Shown piece by piece: positions 47,901 through 59,323 of a DNA stretch of 64,000 nucleotides (within the stretch, counting starts at the first letter, position 1; every line of letters starts with the position of its first letter). This DNA comes from Paramecium sonneborni. Lineage: Eukaryota; Ciliophora; Oligohymenophorea; Peniculida; Parameciidae. The notes under the pieces were generated by a model. The model ran no database searches and was not told where the DNA came from. It was given only the letters and a program-made list of their open reading frames with translations. The translations under genes were made by a program, and so were the position numbers. The DNA lies in NCBI GenBank assembly GCA_905182985.1, contig CAJJDN010000093.1, forward strand, positions 195,407-259,406. Direction: 5' to 3'.

Positions 47901-48057
47901 CAATACTTTTTGAACTAATTGATCTGCTTATGTGAGGGTAAGTTGTATTCGGCTCTTTTCTAGATTCCCTTAAACAATTATCAAGATATTATTATTCAAA
48001 ATCTTCATTTTAGACAGCTCTTAATTCAACATCTTAATCAAATTCAATATTAAACAT
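44906..48057 (-). CDS. Cyclic-nucleotide-domain K+ channel 5 with zinc knuckle
   Basis: Starts MFNIEFDQDVELRAVQ and shares NEDFEQQYLDNCLRESR with channel 4, marking a tandem duplication. The pre-S1 block is SFYIRRFIEKISSS. Then S1-S6 with the pore TMLTIGYGDNVP (GYG codons 46813-46821), the linker and the cyclic-nucleotide domain (about 46050-46500). A CPAC-x4-H-x4-C-P zinc knuckle (codons 45968-46009) follows, then an acidic Ser-rich tail. Near the end is DWQLQFLQKLQKYMLYPF and a Lys-rich terminus ending VVPEI. Whether cAMP or cGMP actually gates it cannot be judged by eye; the domain is recognised from order and from similarity among the five channels. Confidence 0.85.
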
Positions 48058-48663
48058 ACTTTATAAATAAATTAATAACTAAAAATTATATTCGCTTAGG
48101 ATACTTCATTAAATATTTAAAAATTAAAATAGAAGGAGTAAATCAGATAAAAAAAATTTTGATTCTTTCTCCCAACAAAAGTTTTAGTTAATAATGTCCA
48201 AAAAGCTATTAAGTAAAATATTATCTGAGATAATATCTATTGATGATTTATAATTCAAGAATATTTTTTTTTTAATGATTTTATTTAAAAAATAATACAT
48301 TAAATTTTTATTTCTATTAGATTTTAAATGTTATCATTAAAAATTGAGACATTTTAAATTACTTCATTAATGTATATTTCATAAGGTAATTGAAACATTT
48401 GATTCAAGCTTAATCTCATTATTTTGAGATTAAACATTATTTGGAATTATTAAGAATTTTTAGATAATAAACATAAAAATTTAAAAAGAAAATGAGTATT
48501 TTTTATTAATATACTGATTATATGTGAAAAGTTATAATTTAATATACTAAAATATACAGAAAGAGTATGATTTGATAGATATTTTAATGATATATGAATT
48601 AATAAATTATTTAATATTAGACATTATTTATTTATAATTATATTTCAACAAAATAAGTGAAGC
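48058..48663. other. Divergent intergenic region, no gene seen
   Basis: About 600 bp of AT-rich sequence between the divergent starts of channel 5 and the RING-SPRY gene. There is no sustained frame. It presumably holds both promoters, but no motif stands out. Confidence 0.5.
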
Positions 48664-49838
48664 ATGAACAGTGAAGAAGGCTATGATCGATCTAAATTTA
48701 TAAATTACAATTCAGATTCTTTTGACTGTGCAATTTGTTCATGTGTTGCTCGTAATCCTAAAGAATGTAATTAATGTGGGGGAATTTTTTGTGGATATTG
48801 TATTGATAATTGGTTAAAAAAATCTGGGTAATGTGATTTTATTAATTTCTTAGTGGTGAATGTATATTTCGTTGTCCTTAAAAGCTATCAATAAATCCTA
48901 TATCAAGGGCTTTGAAAAAAATTTATGATGATCTAGAATTAAAATGTAATTTTACAAATAATATTTAAAGGTTCTAATTGTTTAAAAGGAATAAAAATAA
49001 ATTAATTTGAAAATCATGAAATTGGTTGCAAATCGATAAAATGTAAAAATTATGATTAATGTGGAAATAATTTATTAATAGAAAATAATGAGAAAGTATT
49101 CTATCATAATTAAATAGCAAAGGTTTGTGATTCTGTCTGTTTATTATTTAGTCAAGTGAAAAATGACAAGTCAAAATCTGAAATTTATTGGCATATAAAA
49201 TAATTTGTATAAACAAATGGATAAAGACCAGATAATTATCAAATTGATAGAGTTTTACAGATTGTAAATTCATCTGCACCTATAATATAAAATTAATCTA
49301 TAAAATGGGATAGAAATAGAATGGGAGCAGGTATGGAACTTACAGATGGAGATTAAAAGGTTTTTTTAAAGGAATAAGCCTACATGTTTAGAACAATTAT
49401 AGCTAATTTTGGTTTTGAATCTGGTATTGTATATTGGGAAATTGAAGCAGATGATAGAACTGAAAATGAATTAAAAATAGGTGTAACTACACAAAGAGAT
49501 TTCAATTATAATTCAGCCTTTTGTGATTTTGAATATGGTTGGGCATATTATGGATTAGCATAAGTATTTATTTTAATTATATAAAATAGTTAAGACATAA
49601 TAGTAATGCAACTGGTCCATCATTTGGTAAGAGATTTAAAAAAGAAGGTACTTTAGGAATCTGTTTAAATATGAACTAAGGTACTTTAATGTTTAGTTTG
49701 AATGGAGAATTTATGGGATGTGCTTATAAAGATGAAAGATTAAAATAAGGACCTATTTATCCTGCAGTAGCCTTACTTCATTGTGCTGGTTGTAAAATCA
49801 CTAGCGGTAAACCTGTTCCATAGATATTTTAATAATGA
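48664..49838 (+). CDS. RING-type zinc finger and SPRY domain protein, likely E3 ligase
   Basis: 365 residues after three introns: 48828-48853 (26 nt), 48946-48970 (25) and 49564-49589 (26). The rest divides by three exactly. N-terminal RING-like cluster: CAIC...CNQCGGIFCGYCIDNWL...CIFRCPQ. A TRAF-type second cysteine-rich region follows: KCSNCLKGIKINQFENHEIGC then CKNYDQCG. The C-terminal half is a SPRY/B30.2 domain: SGIVYWEIEADDR, LKIGVTTQRDF, GTLGICLNMNQGTLMFSLNG, and PIYPAVALLH. SPRY domains bind protein partners, so the likely role is a ubiquitin ligase with SPRY-selected substrates, acting in the cytosol. The ligase function is inference from domain order. Confidence 0.85.
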
Positions 49839-49860
49839 TTAATATATAAATTATTTATTT

Positions 49861-50396
49861 TTAAACTATTTTCCCTATTATAATAAAATATTTTTACATC
49901 AAAATCTTATCCTTGTAAGAATTCCTCTTTATTATCAATTTTAGCTTGACTATCTATCAATCTTAACTATTTGAAAACTATTTATAAACAAGGTCCAAAT
50001 TTTTGAATCAATTATTTATTTTAATATATATTATCTCTATATTTTAATATCTCATCATAATATTTAATTATTTTTAGAAATCTATTCATTTATTACAATA
50101 AATAAGGAATCTTTTAAATTGTTTCAAAAGTCTTAACTATCTGCTCAATAAAAATGTCTTGATGGTTCTTCTGAAACATAATAGAGTTATTTATTATTAC
50201 AAATTGTTTCTATAACCTTTCAATTATTCATTCAACTTCCAAAATATTTATTTACAAAGTTATTATTCATTAATATATCTTTTCTCTCATTTTAAAATGA
50301 TCGCGAAACAATTTAATTGTAAAGATCTAATTTTATTTGATCGTTTCCTTGCTTGATTTTGAAATATTCATCCTTTTTAGCACTAAATACCAACAT
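49861..50396 (-). CDS. Hypothetical protein, possibly decayed
   Basis: The minus strand starts MLVFSAKKDEYFKIKQG at 50396 and runs to NNNFVNKYFGS. It then resumes in another frame with good helical character (KNHQDIFIEQIVKTFETIQ, MNRFLKIIKYYDEILKYRD, FGPCLQIVFKQLRLIDSQ). A 30-nt intron fits in the second part, but no intron I can place links the two parts. The second frame has no stop before it overlaps the end of the RING-SPRY gene on the other strand. No family is recognised. It may be a pseudogene or a gene with an unusual intron. Between 50397 and 50905 I see nothing. Confidence 0.35.
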
Positions 50397-50905
50397 TTTC
50401 TAAAAAATCAATAGAAAGTGAATTAGAATCTATTAGAACTAAGATTATAATTGTGTATATTTTATTTGGTTAACCATAAAACAACTATATAGTATTTTCT
50501 TATATAACTTTTATATCATCATTAAATTTAAAAAGGTGAAACCTTTATTTATTATCTAATTTCAAATTAACCTGGCCACTTTAATTTTTAAATTAACATG
50601 CATTATTATATTATATTCATATTCATTTACCATACATATTAAAATTATACTATATTTTAAAAACATTTATGAAATGGAATTTTTTTGATAATATTGATTA
50701 GACTACATCTTTAAATTTATGAGGTGATACAATTCTTTTTATACTTTTATCATAAAAATTGATTATTAAAAATAATCAGCTTATTTATTTATAAAAAAGA
50801 AATATAATAGAATTTAGCAAAATTCATCTAAACTTTTTAATCTTAAATTTAAGATAACTTCATGATTTTAGTTATGTTTTTTAATATTATAAAATTAAAG
50901 ATCAA

Positions 50906-53270
50906 TCACTTGCTCATTATCTCTTCAGGAGCATTTTAAGTATTCCTACAAATTTAATCAATATTTGAATTAGCTCTCAATCTTCTGATTCCATCAAAAT
51001 CAAGTAATTTAGACAATTTAAAAATGGCTTACATTTCATCTCCTAATTTCTTGATCAATTTTCTATTTACTTCATGTTAAGGATGCTAATCAGCACTTTA
51101 TTATAATATCAAATCATATGCCTATTTTATTTGTTAAATTACTCTATAGATTCTATTATATATTCTGTTGTCTCGATCTAGACTTTAACTTCGAAAGAAG
51201 GATTTTTAATTTTATTAAACTATCTAACTTTTTCGGGTTCTTTTTTTTTTAATAGTCCCGTTTCTTTATTATTATTATTATTAAATATTTACGTGCTTCT
51301 AGCTCTCTCTTCCAAAAAAGTTCTAGAAAAAGGCATTTCTTTTTCCTCCATCATTGAAATAATTGGTTTTGATGCAAAATCAAATAGTAATTATTAAGAA
51401 TTTGTTAGAAGAATATCTTTTAATTTATCTATTTCACTCATTTTTGTCAAAATGTTAAAAACATCTAATTATTCATTTATTTTGTCACTTTTATTAAATG
51501 AAAATTTATACACTGCTTAATTATAAAATAGAACCGAAAGTGAATTTGAGAAGGCCTTTCTCAAACACAATTGATTTAAAAATATCTTAAAATTAAACCT
51601 CAATGGTTACGATCGATTTAAGATAAGATTAATTTACTTTTTGAAGTAATCTAATCCACTTATACAATTAAGCTTTTAAGCTAAAATATTGTGATCCTTT
51701 ATTGCCTACTATGTAATTTAATTACTCTTATCTTCATTTTCATTTTAACCTTAATTTGCATACTCATTATTTTCAGTTGTTGGTCGATCGATCAACATAA
51801 TATGTTTATCAGGCTAACTTTTTCCAAAAAGACGTAGAATTTTGCTTTTATGTTTGATTTCACTATTAGGAACTTGTTGTTATTAGCCTTCCCTATTTAC
51901 ATAATATTCTTGTCTGAATTATTTATCTTCATAAGCATTATCTATAAGTTTTAGATTTTATTAATGCTATTTATTCTACTCTTCAATATCAGGACTAAAC
52001 TCATAAATCTTATTTGATAATTCAACAAGCACTACGTAATTTATAACAAACACTAACTTGTTATTTTATTATACGCTGTTATTATGAATCCCATAACAAT
52101 TAAAGATATCTATAGTAAACCACCCAATTTAGATAGCAAATCAGTTATACTTTAATTCTTTCTTTCAACCAAAATTGTAATCGGACTTTTACGAATATAG
52201 AATGCTGCATAAATAGTATCAGAATCTCTTCCTAAATCAGTTATTTCTTTGGTCTCTGTATTATCTATTGATATGAAATTCAAATTTTGATCCTCACTTC
52301 AAATTCACAATGATGTTCATACTTAAATGGATAAAAATCGAAACTATTTTAGAACTAATATTATCTGAAGTATATGTTTGCATATTTGTTTATTTATTTT
52401 GGAACAAAAGTTAGGTAACTTTGATCATCTAAGTATACAGATATGTAATCAGATCCAATTTTATTAGGATTGATTACCTATTTTTAATTGATAATTAACA
52501 ATTTACTTTATTTATTAGATATACCTATACTTTGAAATTTCCATTCTCTTTTAACTATTCTTTTATATCATCATCTGATGCACAATTATTATCTGTTTAT
52601 GTACTTTATTTGCAAGGAGTAACTTCGATTTTAAGAAAGTTAAAATTATTAGCTTAAATAATAACACTTTGTTACATGTAAATGTTCCTCCAATATTCAT
52701 TCTTACTTAATTTCTATATCATATTAATTATAAATACTAAGGACAAAACAAGTTCTTTAGTTAAAGTCTATCAAAGTCTTCTGTAAAATTTTTTCCATAG
52801 CGCTAATAAATTGACTAGAAACGCTCTAAAGTACATGGAACTAAAGGAAGTTATGTAATTTTTTTTATAAATGTACCATTAGGAAGTCTTTGATACTCTC
52901 TACATAATCTTCTAATTTAGTACCTCTACTATAAATTTATTGTAAAATATGCTTGATTTATAAAGTTATTTTGTTCAATTCCTAATGCCATCATAAAATC
53001 TTAGTCATCTAATTACAGATTCGAAAGGTTGTTATCATAAACTTACGTTTGCTTAGTTATTATATTTTTTCCAGCCAAATAATCGATAAAATTGGTTGAA
53101 AAAAATATAAACACAAGAAAGATTGTTGCTATTGAAGTAAAACCACCAAATGATGATTAATAAGTAGATTTGTGATTCATTCCAAGGCTAGGGGACTAAG
53201 CAAAGATATCGCAAACTCTTAAGTCTCATTCTAGTATCAATCTATATTTACATTGATATATTGTTTCCAT
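50906..53270 (-). CDS. Two-TM ciliate membrane protein, unknown function
   Basis: About 770 residues. The N-terminus METIYQ joins LRVCDIFAQSPSLGMNHKS through a 27-nt intron ending GAG. TM1 is FTSIATIFLVFIFFSTNFI. A roughly 320-residue presumably extracellular or lumenal region with an N-glycosylation site (NGT) follows. TM2 is GGLLQISLIVMGFIITAYN near codon 380, then a long charged cytoplasmic tail ending IDQICRNTQNAPEEIMSK. Proteins with this plan (an LRxxDxFxQ-type start, large loop, GG-containing second TM) form an unnamed family in ciliates as far as I recall. In the tail the frame changes at an A10 run (minus strand of 51241-51250): KKEPEKVRQFNK on one side, KSQIVQQNQKSFFRSQ on the other. 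This is probably a homopolymer length error. Confidence 0.6.
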
Positions 53271-54122
53271 TACGATATATAAATATTTAATATTATTTCA
53301 AAACAAATATTCATATTAAAACAATTTAAAAGTTTTCTTTTAAAACTCTTTTTCTTTTAATATTAATTATAAGATTAATAATATTTTAAATTTAAACCTT
53401 ATTTAAATTTGGAGATTCAAGAAAAGAATCAAAAATCTTATTTACTTTAAATATTTTTAATATAAATAAAAAATTTTACATACAACTTAGAATTCAACAG
53501 TAAAATCTAAATATTATTATTATCTTTCAAGGAAAGAATATATTTTATATAAAATTTTATAAATGGAAAACTAAAGAATTTCAACAAATCCATCCAATTT
53601 TATAAAACAACTAAAAATTGATTATTAAGTTAACATTAATGCTAAAATTTAAATTTGATGAATAAATAAATTTATCTATTTTATTTGATATTGGTGTGCT
53701 TAAAGCTTTAAGAGGTTTCGTAAAAAGAAACATTATATAAAAAGTCACTCAAATTGATTCACATATTTCTGATAAATGTTTTAAGAACTAAAATAAAATT
53801 TTTCTCTTTAAAGTTTGTATTAATTTCTTTTAAAATAGAGTATACATAGAGAAAAATGGTGATTAATATTATGGATATTTGAACATAAAAAAGTCAAATT
53901 TCACTAATTCTATATAAATAAAGTATTTCTTTTTAAATGAGCTTCATCCTTTATTAGAATGTCTGAATACAGTTTTAAATTTTAAATTGTGTAAAAGATA
54001 AGCATCATTTATTTACTATCATATTAGTGATATTATTACGATTTTAATTATACAAACTCTTTTTATTAAATTAAATTCTAATTTCCACAATTTAAGTTAA
54101 CACAAAAATTTTGATAGTTAGA
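53271..54122. other. AT-rich intergenic stretch, no gene seen
   Basis: About 850 bp with no frame of convincing composition on either strand; presumably promoter and flanking sequence of the gene at 50906-53270. Confidence 0.5.
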
Positions 54123-54290
54123 ATGGAAATAACATCTAGCTTAATTTCCATATTAATTGGGTTATATTTTTATGCCGTAAATAATTTATTTTTATTATTA
54201 ATTCTACCCCTAATTGCAATTTTTTTGATAGTTTTTTTGCTCTATTTTGGAAATAGATATTACTAAAGAGTATCTACTTAAGTGTAGTGA
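54123..54290 (+). CDS. Possible 55-residue membrane peptide
   Basis: ATG 54123 to TGA 54288-54290. The peptide is two-thirds hydrophobic (SLISILIGLYFYAVNN, then ILPLIAIFLIVFLLYFG) with a short basic end (NRYYQRVSTQVQ). AT-rich DNA yields such hydrophobic frames by chance, and no relative is recognised. It lies 40 bp left of the duplicated block. Confidence 0.25.
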
Positions 54291-54330
54291 ATATTTATGA
54301 ACATATAGGTCAAATGAATAGAAATTTTAA

Positions 54331-56797
54331 TGTAAAATGATTAATATTTTGTATAATAAATTAAAACATGTTCTCTCTTGCATTATAAGAATAAAATATA
54401 TTAATTTTGATTATATAAATGATAGCTACATAGTTAATAATTATATATTATATGATAAGATTGTTTAATGTTATCTTCAGAATTGATAAGAATTAAAAAA
54501 AATAGATTTCAGAATGGTAAAAATAATGAATAGTTAAAAATGGAATGAATAAAGTTTAAGTTGAAAAAAATAGATAGAAATAACGTGATAGTTAATAATG
54601 AATTTTAAATTAGGAAGAATAGAACAGTGATAAAATAAAGTTTATATATATAAATTAAAAATGAAGAAATAAGATTGGAAATTCATGTAGGTATTTGGGG
54701 ATAAGGCATCCTCAGATAATGTGAGTGATGAAGATATCATATCTGCAGTTTAATTTGAGAGGACTGGTAGATTTTTAGGATTAGGAGACAGGGCTGGGCG
54801 ATTAATAGTATTTGAGGTACCATAAAGTAAGAAGAAAGATAAGGCTGAATATTAGTATGAATTTAGATGATAAATTAGATATTTGACAGAATTATAATCA
54901 CATACAAGGGAATTTGATTTTTTAAAGAGTACTGATATAGAAGAGAAGATAAATCAAATTTAGTGGTTAAGATCATAAGGGAAGAATATGTATGTATTGA
55001 CAACAAATGATAAAACGGTGAAGTTGTGGAAGATCAGTGAAAAAAACGTAACTAAGGTTATCAAATAGAGTGGAAAAGATTTAGCAATGCCTAAATTATA
55101 AGTTGTTGAAAGTGGATTGATTCCAAGGTAAAAAAAATAATTATTAATTATAAAGTGTAAGAAAAGTATTTCCAAATTTGCATAATTATCATATAAATTC
55201 ATTAACAGCATCAAATAATGAAGAATTTGTTTTAACATCAGATGATTTAAAAGTATATTTATGGAGTGTAGAATAACCATCAAAAGCATTTGTAGCAGTA
55301 GATCTCAAACCTGAGAATTTAGATGAATTAAGTGAAGTAATAACATCTTCAACATTTCATCCGACATTGGATAATTAATTTTTATATACAACTAGCAAAG
55401 GAATAATTAAATTATGTGATATGAGAAAATCAGGAATATGTGATAATACAGCTATTACAATGGCAGAAACAGAGGATCCATCAAAAAAGAATTTCTTTAC
55501 TGAAATAGTTACATCTATTTCAGATGCCTGTTTTAGTCGAAATGGAAAATATATATTTTCAAGNTGTAAAATGATTAATATTTTGTATAATAAATTAAAA
55601 CATGTTCTCTCTTGCATTATAAGAATAAAATATATTAATTTTGATTATATAAATGATAGCTACATAGTTAATAATTATATATTATATGATAAGATTGTTT
55701 AATGTTATCTTCAGAATTGATAAGAATTAAAAAAAATAGATTTCAGAATGGTAAAAATAATGAATAGTTAAAAATGGAATGAATAAAGTTTAAGTTGAAA
55801 AAAATAGATAGAAATAACGTGATAGTTAATAATGAATTTTAAATTAGGAAGAATAGAACAGTGATAAAATAAAGTTTATATATATAAATTAAAAATGAAG
55901 AAATAAGATTGGAAATTCATGTAGGTATTTGGGGATAAGGCATCCTCAGATAATGTGAGTGATGAAGATATCATATCTGCAGTTTAATTTGAGAGGACTG
56001 GTAGATTTTTAGGATTAGGAGACAGGGCTGGGCGATTAATAGTATTTGAGGTACCATAAAGTAAGAAGAAAGATAAGGCTGAATATTAGTATGAATTTAG
56101 ATGATAAATTAGATATTTGACAGAATTATAATCACATACAAGGGAATTTGATTTTTTAAAGAGTACTGATATAGAAGAGAAGATAAATCAAATTTAGTGG
56201 TTAAGATCATAAGGGAAGAATATGTATGTATTGACAACAAATGATAAAACGGTGAAGTTGTGGAAGATCAGTGAAAAAAACGTAACTAAGGTTATCAAAT
56301 AGAGTGGAAAAGATTTAGCAATGCCTAAATTATAAGTTGTTGAAAGTGGATTGATTCCAAGGTAAAAAAAATAATTATTAATTATAAAGTGTAAGAAAAG
56401 TATTTCCAAATTTGCATAATTATCATATAAATTCATTAACAGCATCAAATAATGAAGAATTTGTTTTAACATCAGATGATTTAAAAGTATATTTATGGAG
56501 TGTAGAATAACCATCAAAAGCATTTGTAGCAGTAGATCTCAAACCTGAGAATTTAGATGAATTAAGTGAAGTAATAACATCTTCAACATTTCATCCGACA
56601 TTGGATAATTAATTTTTATATACAACTAGCAAAGGAATAATTAAATTATGTGATATGAGAAAATCAGGAATATGTGATAATACAGCTATTACAATGGCAG
56701 AAACAGAGGATCCATCAAAAAAGAATTTCTTTACTGAAATAGTTACATCTATTTCAGATGCCTGTTTTAGTCGAAATGGAAAATATATATTTTCAAG
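54331..56797. repeat. 1233-bp direct duplication around a single N (55564)
   Basis: Bases 54331-55563 recur as 55565-56797 with the N at 55564 between them, both starting TGTAAAATGATT and ending TATATTTTCAAG. The block holds about 330 bp upstream of the B55 gene plus its first 300 codons. The left gene copy is cut at the N; the right copy continues to a normal end. It is an uncollapsed contig overlap by inference. Confidence 0.9.
54661..55563 (+). CDS. PPP2R2: PP2A regulatory subunit B55, left partial copy
   Basis: Same as the first 903 bases of the gene at 55895-57225, ending at the N within the block NGKYIFSR. The last 116 codons are missing. It is best treated as an assembly duplicate of one gene. 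Confidence 0.85.
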
Positions 56798-57225
56798 AGA
56801 TTTCTTAACAGTAAAAGTGTGGGATATTGCTATGACTAATAAACCAGTTGCTACTGTTCAAGTATTTGAACCACTTAAATCAAAATTATGTGATTTATAT
56901 GAGAATGAATGCATCTTTGACAAATTTTCCATATAATCCTCACTTGATTCAAATAGTTTTGTAACTGGTAATTTTAATAGTACATTTCATATTGTTGATA
57001 GATTAGGTATTCAAATTTGTTTATATAATTATAGGTGAATGCAATTCATAATATGAATTAAATTTCAACAAGAAGACTATTGTTAGATAAATCCCACCTA
57101 AATATTTCGAGAATTTAGGATCATAATATGATTTTAATCGAAAAGTCTAGAAAATTAGTATGTGTTAGACTTAAAATCTTGTTGCTATTGCTTGCCTCAA
57201 TTGTCTATATTTCTATACAGCATGA
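55895..57225 (+). CDS. PPP2R2: Protein phosphatase 2A regulatory subunit B (B55)
   Basis: 416-residue seven-bladed WD40 propeller that selects substrates for the PP2A holoenzyme. It controls mitotic exit and many kinase pathways. Diagnostic B55 blocks: SAVQFERTGRFLGLGDRAGR, SHTREFDFLKSTDIEEKIN, NDKTVKLWKISEK, SDDLKVYLW, STFHPTLDNQFLYTTSKG, VKVWDIAMTNKPVATVQV, and LCDLYENECIFDKF, the most specific. Three introns fit (24, 28 and 28 nt; the last one after VDRLG near 57006), giving exactly 417 codons. The first intron removes an in-frame TGA. It ends NCLYFYTA. It is convergent with the protease-inhibitor gene, 60 bp between stops. Confidence 0.93.
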
Positions 57226-57285
57226 CAATTCATATATATATTATTTACAAAGTATTGTAGATTATTTATTCTAATTATATAAATA

Positions 57286-57489
57286 TCATCCTCTTCTTGG
57301 AATTGATACAACGATATTTTAATCATTATGAAAGATTCTCACTCTATTAATTCTGAAATCTCTTGTTGTCATAGATCCTTCAATCAATACTTGCACTTAG
57401 ATATTTGCATCATCTGCCAAGATTAATTACTTAGCTTCATCTACATTCTTTCCAACTGTTTCAGGCCATTCTTTTTTATCTGCTTACAT
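57286..57489 (-). CDS. Potato inhibitor I family serine protease inhibitor
   Basis: 67-residue cysteine-free protein with the full potato inhibitor I pattern (eglin c, barley CI-2): KKEWPETVGKNVDEAKQLIL, then the inhibitory loop LIEGSMTTRDFRINRVRIF, and the end NIVVSIPRRG. The two arginines after the loop (RxNRVR) are those that hold the loop rigid in the family. By position the P1 residue is Met or the neighbouring Thr, so chymotrypsin- or subtilisin-like targets are plausible. There is no signal peptide, so it may act inside the cell, perhaps on digestive or parasite proteases (inference). It is intronless. An upstream in-frame extension is possible, but ATG 57489 gives the family's normal length. 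Confidence 0.85.
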
Positions 57490-58026
57490 ATTTTCTAATA
57501 CTGATTTTTAATAATATTAATAATAATAATAATTATTATTACAATTATTAAAATACTATATAAGAAATTACATCTTATATTTATAGTTATTTGAGAATTA
57601 ACCATATAATAAATAGCTTAGATAAAAAAAAGTTGAGCAACATTCTTATTAGAATATCGAAATGTGCTAATGTGTTATTTATTATACTATCATATACTAT
57701 CATTTTTTTGTTTTGTATTTTGCTCCAAGAACAAGTTATAATTTTCCTCCTGTTGATCTACCTAATTGACTTGAACATTTGCTAATATATTATAAAGATT
57801 CTATACATGCATGTAACAATTCCTCTAGCATGGGAAAATACAGTGTTATTGGTTGAGCATTATGGGCATTTTACATCCATGAAATATGAATTTGGTGCTT
57901 AAATCAATCTCTTTAATTTATGCTTTCTCTTTTCACTTTCATATTAAGGTCTCAATAAATCTTGGTCCATTATTTAAATTTATTTTTAAATTAATTTATT
58001 TATTTATTTCAAACATTCATACTCTA
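57490..58026. other. Intergenic, no firm gene
   Basis: Divergent region between the inhibitor and kinase starts. It includes an AAT/ATT low-complexity run (about 57508-57546). A 67-codon frame from 57886 is open in phase with the kinase but is hydrophobic and low in complexity, so I do not count it as kinase N-terminus. Confidence 0.45.
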
Positions 58027-59182
58027 ATGAAGAAAAAGACATTCCAAAAGAAGAACCTCTGTCTTGATACAGATGAAGATTCTGTTTAAGCAGGTAGTGT
58101 TTATTCAGAAATTGGACCTGATGGATTGAGATTTCTAAAAGAAAACATCAAAGTTTCAAAAGATGGTCTTCAAGTTCAAGGATAACAATAACTTCAACCA
58201 ATCAATGCTGATTATATTCAAATTGTCAATAAACATTTAGGAAGAGGTGCAGCAGGAACTGTTAGTGAAGCTATTTATAAACCACTTGGCATTAGAGTTG
58301 CTATTAAAGTAATTTTAATTCCTATGAAAGTCTATCAATGCTTATGATCGAGAGAAAAGATACTAATTGATGAATGATATTAAGATACTCTTACAAAATA
58401 AAATGAATGCTGAAAACAATTCAGGCTATTATTGTTAATTTTTAGTTAATTTATATGGAGCTTATTTTGATGAAGGCAGTGTTAAAGTTGTTTTAGAATT
58501 AATGGATGCTGGTTCCTTAGGAGATATATTAAGAATTTATAGAGCTGCTTAAATTAATGGCCCTATCATAAGTGAACCTATACTAGCTAAAATTAGCCAA
58601 CAAATTTTGAATGGATTAAGTTACTTACATCTAATTTCTAATCAAATTCACAGAGATATCAAACCAGATAATATCCTCTTGAATTCATAAGGCTATGTTA
58701 AATTAACTGATTTTGGTATTTCAAGAGATCTTGAATAATCAGCTTTCTGCACTACTAATTGTGGTACATAAGCTTATATGAGCCCTGAAAGAATTGGAGC
58801 CAAAAAATATAATCATTTAAGTGACATTTGGAGTTTTGGAATTGTTTTATATGAATTAGCTATGGGAAAGTATCCATTTTCTAGTGCTAAAACTTATTTT
58901 GAAATGCTAGATGCTGTTGTAAATGAAGCACAACCAGAACTCTCAGGAAATCAATTTTCTATAGAATTGAAAGATTTTCTGACTCGTTGTTTATAGAAAA
59001 AAATATCAATGAGAGCTTCAGCTATTGAATTATTAAGTCATCCTTGGATTCTTCAGAATTTTAATAAAGGAGAAGCTATTTCTGATTGGCTTTAACATGT
59101 AAAACATAATATTCTGCCTATTGCTCAAAAAAATAGGGAAAATTAAGATTAAAAATTGAGATAACAATTAGAAAAAGATTGA
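58027..59182 (+). CDS. MAP kinase kinase-like protein kinase (STE7/MEK type)
   Basis: 377 residues with one 22-nt intron directly after VAIK (58311-58332). Kinase landmarks: glycine loop [12 protein letters not shown], catalytic Lys in [32 protein letters not shown], and DFGISRDL. The activation loop continues [19 protein letters not shown], then [19 protein letters not shown] and a final [19 protein letters not shown], the GISRDL-to-GT...YMSPERI loop and the short C-terminal extension are typical of MAPK kinases, which phosphorylate Thr and Tyr of a MAP kinase. The loop has S and T candidates for activation. Dual specificity is inferred. It starts [14 protein letters not shown]. Upstream partners are not in this window. 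Confidence 0.9.
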
Positions 59183-59323
59183 TTTTATGATATTATAATT
59201 TATTATCTACTCATTTCAAATTTAAATTATTTATATTTCAGTTAAAATTTATTATTATAAATATAAAAGATGTCTAATTTTTTGAGATTTTGTATATTTT
59301 GAGGTAAATAAAACAAATTATAC

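Noticed and set aside
54661..57225. Two B55 genes, one truncated, as a regulatory pair
   Set aside because: The truncated one ends exactly at the N and its sequence repeats after it.
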